Positions 1-6,590 of a stretch of DNA of 32,379 bases are shown piece after piece. Made by a program: the position numbers and the translations under genes. The notes under the pieces are model-generated. The model searched no databases and was not told the DNA's origin. It saw nothing but the letters and a program-made list of their open reading frames with translations. Source of the stretch: Bradyrhizobium huanghuaihaiense (lineage in GTDB: Bacteria > Pseudomonadota > Alphaproteobacteria > Rhizobiales > Xanthobacteraceae); contig NZ_VLLA01000046.1 in assembly GCF_007830635.1 (NCBI RefSeq), positions 1 to 32,379 on the forward strand. Reading direction: 5' to 3'. Position 1 is the first letter of the stretch. Every line of letters begins with the position of its first letter.

Positions 1-90
1 CAACGACAAAATCGTAAAGCCCCGCGTTCAGCATAACCCGGCAGGAATCCACTTAAATCCAGCGGGGCGCTGTCCAAACAACCGGGGCCA
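1..90. mobile_element. Terminus of an insertion sequence (partial, runs off the left edge)
   Basis: The sbcD reading frame keeps family similarity up to about position 91 and then changes abruptly. The last bases of the foreign segment, 71-90, read on the minus strand as a TGGCCCCGG / TTTGGACA type end, which resembles termini I associate with IS3-like elements of rhizobia. On the plus strand one frame (from base 2) is open throughout, as expected for the 3' end of a transposase gene, but I cannot name it. The class is a guess from the end sequence; the abrupt junction is what I see. The other end and any target duplication lie outside the window. Confidence 0.4.
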
Positions 91-574
91 GCTCTTCTAC
101 TTCACCATCTAGCCGCGTCAGATTCGGAAGGCATGCTGCGGTTGGGTAGGAGACTGCAAGCACATGAGCAGCCACCGAACCGCTTGTATCAGCGATAGGA
201 ACGAGATGACGGGCCGCCTCGACTCGCCCTTCGCGCCGCCGCACATTGCCCACGACGCGGATGTTGAATGCCTCCAACAGAGGCCGCGGCGCTTCCAACC
301 GACCAGCTGCATCATGGTTGCCAGCAGCGATCACCATAGCCATGCGCGGATTCGCGCGGCTCAGCCGCATGAGCGTATTGTAGAAGAGCTGTTGCGCTTC
401 CCCAGAGGGGTTTTGGCTGTCAAACACGTCGCCAGCGATGATGAGGGCATCGACATCCCGCTCCACAACGATCTCTTCGAGCCGCTCAAACACCTTGCGG
501 TGCTCGTGCTCCCGAGAGAACCCGCGTAAAGTTTGACCGATATGCCAATCGGCCGTGTGAAGGATACGGATCAT
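53..574 (-). CDS. sbcD: SbcD/Mre11-family exonuclease subunit, 3'-truncated
   Basis: Calcineurin-like metallophosphoesterase of the SbcD/Mre11 family, the nuclease partner of Rad50/SbcC-type ATPases. The N-terminal metal motifs are present: D9-x-H11, GDVFD at 48-52 and GNHD at 85-88. Similarity continues through a conserved VSYPTAACLP stretch near residue 145. Only 173 codons remain against roughly 400 in the family, so the later GHxH metal-binding motif and capping domain are missing. Native sequence ends near residue 161 (position 91), where an insertion-sequence end appears to begin; the last dozen codons are foreign. The gene starts 8 bases after the herA stop, so it was probably co-transcribed with the SIR2 and HerA genes. 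The product as it stands should be inactive. The identification is sure; the cause of truncation is inferred. Confidence 0.85.
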   Translation of the reverse strand: MIRILHTADWHIGQTLRGFSREHEHRKVFERLEEIVVERDVDALIIAGDVFDSQNPSGEAQQLFYNTLMRLSRANPRMAMVIAAGNHDAAGRLEAPRPLLEAFNIRVVGNVRRREGRVEAARHLVPIADTSGSVAAHVLAVSYPTAACLPNLTRLDGEVEELAPVVWTAPRWI

Positions 575-582
575 TGTGTTTA

Positions 583-2403
583 TTATTCCTCCGGATCATG
601 CACCGGAGGAGCGCCCGACCATTCTTCGGAGATTGCGCCCCAATCGACGCCACGCTCTTCGGTAAGCGTCCACACCTTCCAGAAATCCGGGTCCGCCGAC
701 TGCGGCCGCTGCGCATCGGGCAATTCATCGACCTCAACCAGCACCGGGATCGGCGCTGCCCAGCCCAAAAGAACCGCTTGGCGGGACGGAAGACTCGGCA
801 GTTCACGCAAGAGTCCACCTACATTGTCTGGGACAAGGCGTGCGACGAGGTTCTGGTCCGCGTCATTGACGATACGGTGCAGCACAAACGTGTTGCATTG
901 GGCGAGAACCGTTGGAGAGAGCTCCGATGGTCGCTGCGACGAAAGGACGAGCCCGAGCCCGAACTTGCGCCCCTCTCGAGCGATACGCTCGAACACCTCG
1001 CGACAAAGTTGGGTTGGAGATGACGCAGGACCATCATCATCTTTACCGCGTCGAACGAATGTGTGGGCTTCCTCCAACACGAGTACGGTCGGCAAGGTCT
1101 GGCCCTTCGGATGGCCACGGCGATATCGCTGAAGCGATTCGAAGACCAGCCGCGCCAAAACTGAAACGACGATGTGGACGATTTCGGACGGAACAAGAGA
1201 CAGATCGACAACCGCGATCTGGCCGTTACTCGCCCCGTCGTCGCCGATATAGTCCTTTAGCCAGGATTCAAAGGAAGTCGGTGGATCGCGACCGATCACG
1301 GCGCCGAGCCGCTGATCAGCGAGCATACCGCGAATCCGCAGCCCGAGCGTCGAGATAAACCCCGCGAGATTACCTCCTTGCTCGGTTGCCACCCGGTCAA
1401 GATGCTCGGCGAGAATATTTACGTCGAAGAACTGTGGGGCGTCCTCACTGATAAGGGTTGCGTGACCGATATCCGGCAGCGTTTGAGCCAATGTGTCCAG
1501 CGCACTGCGGATCGTTTCGAGGTCGGAAATCGTAAAATCGTTGAAGAAATTACCTGATCGCCGGCCATCTACAATTCCCGTGATCGTCGTGGAAATCGCT
1601 GCAAGAGCGCCACTAGCGGTACCGAGGGTCTCCCCGCCAAACTGCGAACAATCTGACGCGATCGTTTCAAGGAGCCGTGCGCACTCGAATCTTGCTTTTG
1701 CTGCGCCCCCGAAAGCCTGTGTGCCAGTGTTCAGCATCGCCGAGATCCGAATCGAATAAGAACCAAGGTAGCGCCGAATCATCGCCTCTCTGGGAACTCC
1801 CTCCGTTTGGCCGGCCTTCAGCTCCCTCAGCCCCTGCATCAGCAACGGGCGTTGTGCCCCTGGCTGGGCGTGAGCGACTGCGGTCCACTCGTGCCCGCTC
1901 CAGAGCCACGCAGGGACATCGAGCGGCCGCTCTCCTCCCGTCACGGGCGGAACACGAAACAACCGCAGCTCGTCTCCGCGATCAGCGAAAGCTCTGGCAT
2001 ATTCGCCATTGGGATCGAGAACGATGAACCGCGCGTTGGGCACCCCCGTCTTGCCAGCCTCCTTGAGGGACTTCTCTGCGGCCTCCATAGACCATCGAAT
2101 CAGACCCGCCACCGTGCATGATTTACCGCTACCGGTGTTTCCCAATACGGCCAGATGCCGACCGAAAAGCTTGTCAGGGTCCACCATGATGGCCGCGCTC
2201 GACGCCATCGGCGACGATCCTATTCTGACTCTCTTATCGTCGTCCCTCGCGCCCACGATGGCTTCGATCTGCGGGGCGGTCGGGATAAGAACTTGGTCCC
2301 CCACTGACGGAAACGCGACCACGCCACGGGAGAGTTCGTATCTGGTCATACCCGAGGCGCGGTCGCGCCGAGAGGTCAGCGTTCCCACCGGCGATAGCGA
2401 CAT
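583..2403 (-). CDS. herA: HerA-type hexameric ATPase/DNA translocase (main part, split by frameshift)
   Basis: HerA/FtsK-superfamily ATPase, 606 residues from the ATG at 2403. Visible: Walker A GNTGSGKS at 88-95, an LDPNGEY strand at 129-135, Walker B VLVLEEAH at 440-447, an REGRKFG arginine-finger-like motif at 476-482 and SSQRPSEL at 488-495. HerA proteins form hexameric rings that move DNA; those beside SIR2 genes assemble with the SIR2 protein in antiphage complexes. The true gene should start further upstream: codons just 5' of the ATG at 2403 still read as HerA sequence (PYPKRSGLKDFGLIDLPFP), but a TAA at 2488-2490 blocks that frame and the barrel domain continues in another frame (2426-2686). 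A protein starting at 2403 would lack the N-terminal HAS barrel yet keep the whole ATPase. Lies between sir2 and sbcD. Confidence 0.88.
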   Translation of the reverse strand: MSLSPVGTLTSRRDRASGMTRYELSRGVVAFPSVGDQVLIPTAPQIEAIVGARDDDKRVRIGSSPMASSAAIMVDPDKLFGRHLAVLGNTGSGKSCTVAGLIRWSMEAAEKSLKEAGKTGVPNARFIVLDPNGEYARAFADRGDELRLFRVPPVTGGERPLDVPAWLWSGHEWTAVAHAQPGAQRPLLMQGLRELKAGQTEGVPREAMIRRYLGSYSIRISAMLNTGTQAFGGAAKARFECARLLETIASDCSQFGGETLGTASGALAAISTTITGIVDGRRSGNFFNDFTISDLETIRSALDTLAQTLPDIGHATLISEDAPQFFDVNILAEHLDRVATEQGGNLAGFISTLGLRIRGMLADQRLGAVIGRDPPTSFESWLKDYIGDDGASNGQIAVVDLSLVPSEIVHIVVSVLARLVFESLQRYRRGHPKGQTLPTVLVLEEAHTFVRRGKDDDGPASSPTQLCREVFERIAREGRKFGLGLVLSSQRPSELSPTVLAQCNTFVLHRIVNDADQNLVARLVPDNVGGLLRELPSLPSRQAVLLGWAAPIPVLVEVDELPDAQRPQSADPDFWKVWTLTEERGVDWGAISEEWSGAPPVHDPEE

Positions 2404-2425
2404 CTTTCGGAGCGGGAATGGAAGA

Positions 2426-2686
2426 TCAATCAGGCCGAAGTCTTTCAGGCCAGAGCGCTTTGGATAAGGAGAGCGTTCGATCCCAATTTATGTAGGCGAC
2501 TGTCGCGCCCGCTTCATTTGGGATGAGCACATACCCATTGAGACGCGGAAACCCCGCCGGAACTCCAGTATTCAATGCCGTGGAGTGCGGAGCGTCCAGT
2601 TCAAGAAGCGCCCGAACTTCGTCAGGCGCAACCGATTCGACGACACCGACAACAAGGCCCGACAATCGTTCGATTGGAGTTGTCAT
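2426..2686 (-). CDS. herA: HerA N-terminal HAS-barrel fragment
   Basis: An 86-residue frame starting with an ATG at 2686, 7 bases after the SIR2 stop. Its sequence (VGVVESVAPDEVRALLELD, then GYVLIPNEAGATVAYI) is the small beta-barrel that normally opens HerA/DUF87 proteins. After AYI the frame runs into unrelated residues (NWDRTLSLSKALWPERLRPD) and stops at 2426, while the expected continuation (IGIERSPYPKRSG) is found one base out of register. A single extra or missing base around 2481-2492 therefore splits herA into this piece and the ATPase piece. It is either a real mutation or a base-calling error; correcting the frame gives one HerA of about 690 residues. As annotated the fragment alone has no expected activity. 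Confidence 0.75.
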   Translation of the reverse strand: MTTPIERLSGLVVGVVESVAPDEVRALLELDAPHSTALNTGVPAGFPRLNGYVLIPNEAGATVAYINWDRTLSLSKALWPERLRPD

Positions 2687-2693
2687 GATCGCC

Positions 2694-3998
2694 TCATATC
2701 GGCCCGGTTGCAGTCGCTGAAAGCGGCACAGTAGCCGGATCGTTGAGTTTCGGATCGCCTGGGCGATGCTTCAACAATTCCGTCACTCGACCCGATATGT
2801 AGTCGAGCGCCGGTTTTGGCAGGTAGTTTGCGACCAACGTTGCAAGATCCGAGAAATGCGGCCCGATCAGCAGCGAGACCTGTGCATCGCGCGTCTTTTC
2901 AACAAATGCTTTGAGGCGATCGTCCGCCGCATAGGCCATGATCACCAAATGGGTCGACGGAATCGTGAGCATATCGAATAGCACCCGATTCACGTGATCG
3001 TCGCCGAACCCATATCCGTAGGTCACGACAACGGCGTTAGGTCGGCAAGCTGCGGCCGCAAAATCGCGAAAGAGCTCCGCATACGGATATTGCGTTGTTT
3101 CGACGTCCTTCGCAGGATTGGGGTAGATCATGACCGTATCGACGGGTTCTTTGGGAATGTCGGTATGATCCGCAGGCGCTCCGAATGGGATGCCCTTGCG
3201 ATAGATCCGCCGTTCGTCCTTATCAAAAAACCAGTCCAGTGAACCATGGAGCTTAGTGAGGCGAATGACGCCCTCCATGAACCGCGGCTCACCCCGAATG
3301 CCGGGTGGATTGTAGTGGACATCAACTTCAACGCGCGACGCCCGGAAGACCGGGTTCAGGGCACCGACAAATCTATCGATGATCCGAAGACCTGCAAAAT
3401 CGCAACCATGTTCGATCAGGCGGTCGTAGTTTGTTGTGAAGACGTGCAAACGTTCACGAGATGCAGCGCGGCTCGCAAAACTCAGCAGGAATGATTGCAG
3501 AGCACCTAGGGCAGCATCTTTTGAAGCGGGATCCTTTCCAGCAACAATCCCGCTTTCCGTCTTCAACAATGAAGTGAGAAAGCCAGACATCTGGGCGTCG
3601 ATGCCCTTCTTGAGGGTGTTTTCTGCTCCCTTGTCGATGACCCCCAACCCCTCGAGCAGAGCAAGCGCACTTCGAAACTGATCTTCGATGTTTGCCGCAC
3701 CTCTTTTCATCGCCGTCGCTCCGGCCTGGGCGTGCGCGTCGATCGCGGCGTCATATGACGTGCCAAATGTAACCTTGGCCATGCCTGTGGCCCCTACGCC
3801 CCCCAGGTAACCAACCGCTGTGGTGAACCCACTGCCGAGCAGCAGGTTGAGGTGCTCTGCTTGGAAAACAGCAGAGAGCCACGGCTCGATATGCTTTCGA
3901 GCGCTATTGGTCAGGGAATCCAATTCATCTGGGTCAGTGGGTAGATCGTCCCAGGCGCCTGAGTGACTGCCTACGCGATAAAAGTGCTTCTTATCCAT
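2694..3998 (-). CDS. SIR2-like NAD-hydrolase/nuclease defence protein of a SIR2-HerA system
   Basis: 434-residue SIR2-fold protein. The start is the ATG at 3998, preceded by GGGGGT about 5 bases upstream; an in-frame TTG lies four codons earlier. SIR2 landmarks are visible: the nucleotide-binding loop NLLLGSGF at 51-58, FTTNYD at 187-192 holding the conserved Asn/Asp, KLHGS at 249-253 with the catalytic-type His251, and a late TYGYGFGDDHVNR strand-loop at 326-338. Defence SIR2 proteins hydrolyse NAD+ (and in SIR2-HerA complexes also act with the translocase on DNA) when a phage is sensed. The adjacent herA start is 7 bases beyond the stop, matching the known SIR2-HerA two-gene layout; an SbcD homologue as third gene is an addition. 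A perfect 12-base palindrome sits just upstream. The family call is secure; exact activity is inferred. Confidence 0.88.
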   Translation of the reverse strand: MDKKHFYRVGSHSGAWDDLPTDPDELDSLTNSARKHIEPWLSAVFQAEHLNLLLGSGFTTAVGYLGGVGATGMAKVTFGTSYDAAIDAHAQAGATAMKRGAANIEDQFRSALALLEGLGVIDKGAENTLKKGIDAQMSGFLTSLLKTESGIVAGKDPASKDAALGALQSFLLSFASRAASRERLHVFTTNYDRLIEHGCDFAGLRIIDRFVGALNPVFRASRVEVDVHYNPPGIRGEPRFMEGVIRLTKLHGSLDWFFDKDERRIYRKGIPFGAPADHTDIPKEPVDTVMIYPNPAKDVETTQYPYAELFRDFAAAACRPNAVVVTYGYGFGDDHVNRVLFDMLTIPSTHLVIMAYAADDRLKAFVEKTRDAQVSLLIGPHFSDLATLVANYLPKPALDYISGRVTELLKHRPGDPKLNDPATVPLSATATGPI

Positions 3999-4011
3999 AC
4001 TTACCCCCAAA

Positions 4012-4023
4012 CCGCGATCGCGG
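4012..4023. promoter_or_regulatory. Perfect palindrome upstream of the SIR2 gene
   Basis: CCGCGATCGCGG is a perfect 12-base palindrome 13 bases upstream of the SIR2 ATG, in the 77-base gap to the AbiEii stop. Its place suggests an operator or transcript hairpin governing the SIR2-HerA-SbcD unit. GCGATCGC cores also occur by chance in GC-rich DNA, so this is only a candidate. Confidence 0.3.
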
Positions 4024-4075
4024 CTCTTTTCTTCGTCAATCGCGCCATGCGGAACGGAGTAAATTTATGATCCCG

Positions 4076-4996
4076 CTATGCCTCATCGATTGCTGCTCCC
4101 GGCGACCATGGCCCGCTCGGCGGCCAAATTCGTTCTTCTTTCAATCCGACGACCAGGGGCATCAAGAAGAGGCGGAGATCGGCGACGGTAACGGCAAAAG
4201 CATCCGGTGCGGCTGCCATCCGATCGCGCTCCAGGAAGGCGCGCCACTGGGCGGCCCATGTTTCCGCGAATTCATCGGTCAGACCGACCGGGACAACGGA
4301 TGGGAGGACCGTTCCGCGTCGCTCGAAGGTCCGCTGAATTGCCTCGGCAAGAGCGGCCCGGCGAAGCTCGAATGTTCGGGAGATTACCCAGAGATCATAG
4401 AAATCCTTGAGCCGACTGTTGGCCACGCCGAGCGTCACGAGCGCTGCGAATTTCTCAGCTACCACTGTTTCGACCGGATATGCGCGAAGGTGCGGCGTTG
4501 GGGCGTCCAGCAGGGTGGGATAGTCGATCTCGACCGCCGCGGGTGTAATGGCGTCGCCGAAACCGATGTCGACCTGGATCGGAATACGCGCCCCGGCGAT
4601 AGTTGCCGTTGTGCGGACCCGCACGCCACCATATTCCAGCTCCTCACGAATCGGGGTCGCCATCAGCGCTGCGACATCAAACGTCACACCGTCATCGACG
4701 ACCGGCTGCGCACAAATGGCCCGGAAGGTTTCGGCAATGGCTTCGGTGTCGCGGTCGCCGTGGCCAAGCAGATCCAGATCGCGCGTAGGCCGAAACGGAT
4801 CGGCTATCCAGGTCACGAAGAGCATCGCACCTTTGAGGATGAAGCGGTCGCGGTGCGGCGACGCGCTTAGCCGGTAGAGCAGACGCTCGAGCGCATATCG
4901 CGTCAGGAGAATCTGGAAGTCCGATCGCTCGGCACGTGCCCGATCGAGGAGCCGCGCTCGCACTGATGCGCCGATGTTGCGAGGCTCACGCGCCAT
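4076..4996 (-). CDS. abiEii: AbiEii/AbiGii-family nucleotidyltransferase toxin
   Basis: 306-residue DUF1814/AbiEii nucleotidyltransferase, the toxin of type IV toxin-antitoxin pairs; relatives (MenT type) transfer nucleotides to tRNA and stop translation. The start chosen is the ATG at 4996 (MAREPRN), because it overlaps the antitoxin stop by 11 bases and upstream in-frame residues are only the antitoxin gene read out of frame. Motifs: RFILKGAMLF at 51-60, the TRDLDLLGHGD metal-binding motif at 71-81 (D73, D75), and near the C-terminus a KDFYDLW motif typical of the family. Full family length, no damage seen. Co-expressed with AbiEi just upstream. The pair both maintains mobile elements and aborts phage infection in known cases; which role applies here cannot be told. 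Confidence 0.88.
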   Translation of the reverse strand: MAREPRNIGASVRARLLDRARAERSDFQILLTRYALERLLYRLSASPHRDRFILKGAMLFVTWIADPFRPTRDLDLLGHGDRDTEAIAETFRAICAQPVVDDGVTFDVAALMATPIREELEYGGVRVRTTATIAGARIPIQVDIGFGDAITPAAVEIDYPTLLDAPTPHLRAYPVETVVAEKFAALVTLGVANSRLKDFYDLWVISRTFELRRAALAEAIQRTFERRGTVLPSVVPVGLTDEFAETWAAQWRAFLERDRMAAAPDAFAVTVADLRLFLMPLVVGLKEERIWPPSGPWSPGAAIDEA

Positions 4997-5606
4997 CGGA
5001 CACCATTGCTTCGACGTAGGGACGCATGACCGACCAGACCCGCGCCTTGCGAGCGTAATGCCAGAGTTGATCCGGCTTGCATCGGCGACGGCGGAGGCCT
5101 TCGCGCAGCCCCTCCATCGCGACGTCAAGGCCGATCTTGGTTCGGTAGCGAAAGCAATCGACAATTGTCCTCGCCGGATCCGTGATAGGAACGTCGACAT
5201 TCTCAATGCGGTGACGCTCGATCCCTTCGGTAAGCGCCGATCCGGTGAATCGCACGAACCGGATAGGTGGATAATCGATCTTGGGTCGCCAGGCGGAGCG
5301 ATCGATCGCCATCCATACAGCCGACGGCATCTGCAGCGTCAGTTCGTGGTATTGGAGGGCCGAGGTAAGACAGACCACACCCTTTGGAACCAGAACTGCT
5401 GCCTCGGCGAGGGTATGGGCAGCCTCGAGGTGGGCGTCGGGGAGTTGATAGAGCCCACGTGCTGGGCGGACGACTGCCTCCTCCCGAACAAGACGGGCAA
5501 GCGTCTCCGGGCCGATGCCTTCGGCGATGAAATCCTTCAGCCGGAGCATTCCTCGGGTCTTCAGGAGGTCGAGCGCGCGAAGTCGCTGGGCGCTGGTGGA
5601 CGGCAT
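4986..5606 (-). CDS. abiEi: AbiEi-family antitoxin / transcriptional autoregulator
   Basis: Type IV antitoxin of the AbiEi family, 206 residues from the ATG at 5606 (MPSTSAQ). An N-terminal winged helix is visible (RALDLLKTRGMLRLKDF ... ETLARLVREEAVVRPARGLYQL), followed by the AbiEi C-terminal domain (VCLTSALQYHEL, ENVDVPITDPARTIVDCF). Such proteins repress their own promoter through the winged helix and neutralise the toxin without stable complex formation. An in-frame GTG at 5657 would add 17 residues that look untranslated; an AGAGGA motif sits 13 bases before the ATG, which is somewhat far. The gene overlaps abiEii by 11 bases, so translation is probably coupled. The 213 bases upstream (5607-5819) must hold its promoter; I see no clear operator there. 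Confidence 0.87.
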   Translation of the reverse strand: MPSTSAQRLRALDLLKTRGMLRLKDFIAEGIGPETLARLVREEAVVRPARGLYQLPDAHLEAAHTLAEAAVLVPKGVVCLTSALQYHELTLQMPSAVWMAIDRSAWRPKIDYPPIRFVRFTGSALTEGIERHRIENVDVPITDPARTIVDCFRYRTKIGLDVAMEGLREGLRRRRCKPDQLWHYARKARVWSVMRPYVEAMVSDGA

Positions 5607-5819
5607 GGAGTGTGACGTTTCCTCTGATCTGGAAAGATATAGCAGATGTTTTATCACAAGGTCGTTGGCTTGAAAATCCCCGAATCATCGCCCATCCCCA
5701 TCCTTCCTCGAAGCTTGACCGAGTGGTGTCGGACGACGACGGCATCGTCGCCGACTTAATATTTTCCTAGTGCCCGGTGAGACGGGAACGCGCGGCGAAA
5801 CGCTCATGACCGGCAGTGG

Positions 5820-6590
5820 CTATCCTGTCAGCGTAATCCGGCCGTCCTTCAGCCGATGCCGACTGGCTTGTGCCAGATTGACCGTATTCCGCACGAAATC
5901 GAGCCGCGCAATCCCAGCGTGGTAGGCTCGAAACGCCTCGCTCAGGGCATTATCCGTCACCTCAGGCGAGACTTGATCATCCTTGCCTGTCGTGAGCGGC
6001 ACATTGTCGAGTGATAGCCCGCGCCCGCAAAGAAACGTCGTCACGATGACCTCGAAGGTCATCGGTGGACGGTGATCCATATGCCCCTCGTCCTGCGCGA
6101 TGCGTTCGCCCGTCACGGCGCAGGAAACCAGACCGTCAGAACCGCTGTGGGTGGCGAAGAGATTATCGCGGGCCTTGTAGAGATCGAAGCGCACCGCGCG
6201 TCGAAAGGCTTGGGCGACCTCCTGCTTACGGCTGGGTGGTCGCTGGGAGATGCAGTGCGGATAGGAGAAATCCGTGCCGCTGCCGTCGGTGCGGATGATC
6301 CGGAAGCATTGCGTCCCATGCTCGGTCATCATAACCTGAAAATGGCTGACGCCACAGCCCACCTTGGCAACATATTCGGTGTGGCGTTCGAGAAGAGCGG
6401 CAACGTCGAGGCCATCCTCGTCGCTCACTCGCTCACCGGGCTGGTGGCGGTTCAGCATGGCCTTGAAGAACGCCGTTGCGTCGCCTTGCTTCTCGAAGCT
6501 GCGTGTCGCCAGCTCGACGGGTCTCGAACGCCCCCCCCATTCAAGCCGCCCCTGCTGCTGCCGCAAACTCGAACTGCGCCTCGCAGCCAT
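5820..6590 (-). CDS. DCL/DUF3223-family protein with an HNH-like C-terminal motif
   Basis: The N-terminal half is a DCL/DUF3223 domain (SFEKQGDATAFFKAML near 31-46, then HFQVMMTEHGTQCFRIIRTDGS at 83-104). The C-terminal half has CAVTGERI at 157-164 and GHMDHRPPMTF at 169-179; a Cys, then a T-G turn, then H-x-D-H, which looks like an HNH/McrA-type nuclease core, though that is my inference. The start is uncertain. The natural ATG at 6540, one base after the ATPase stop, is followed by eight G and reads out of frame; with six or nine G it would open this protein as MGGRSRPVELA or similar. The nearest in-frame ATG is at 6590, inside the ATPase gene, and I used it. Third gene of a unit with the ATPase and the 75-residue protein. 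Confidence 0.7.
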   Translation of the reverse strand: MAARRSSSLRQQQGRLEWGGRSRPVELATRSFEKQGDATAFFKAMLNRHQPGERVSDEDGLDVAALLERHTEYVAKVGCGVSHFQVMMTEHGTQCFRIIRTDGSGTDFSYPHCISQRPPSRKQEVAQAFRRAVRFDLYKARDNLFATHSGSDGLVSCAVTGERIAQDEGHMDHRPPMTFEVIVTTFLCGRGLSLDNVPLTTGKDDQVSPEVTDNALSEAFRAYHAGIARLDFVRNTVNLAQASRHRLKDGRITLTG

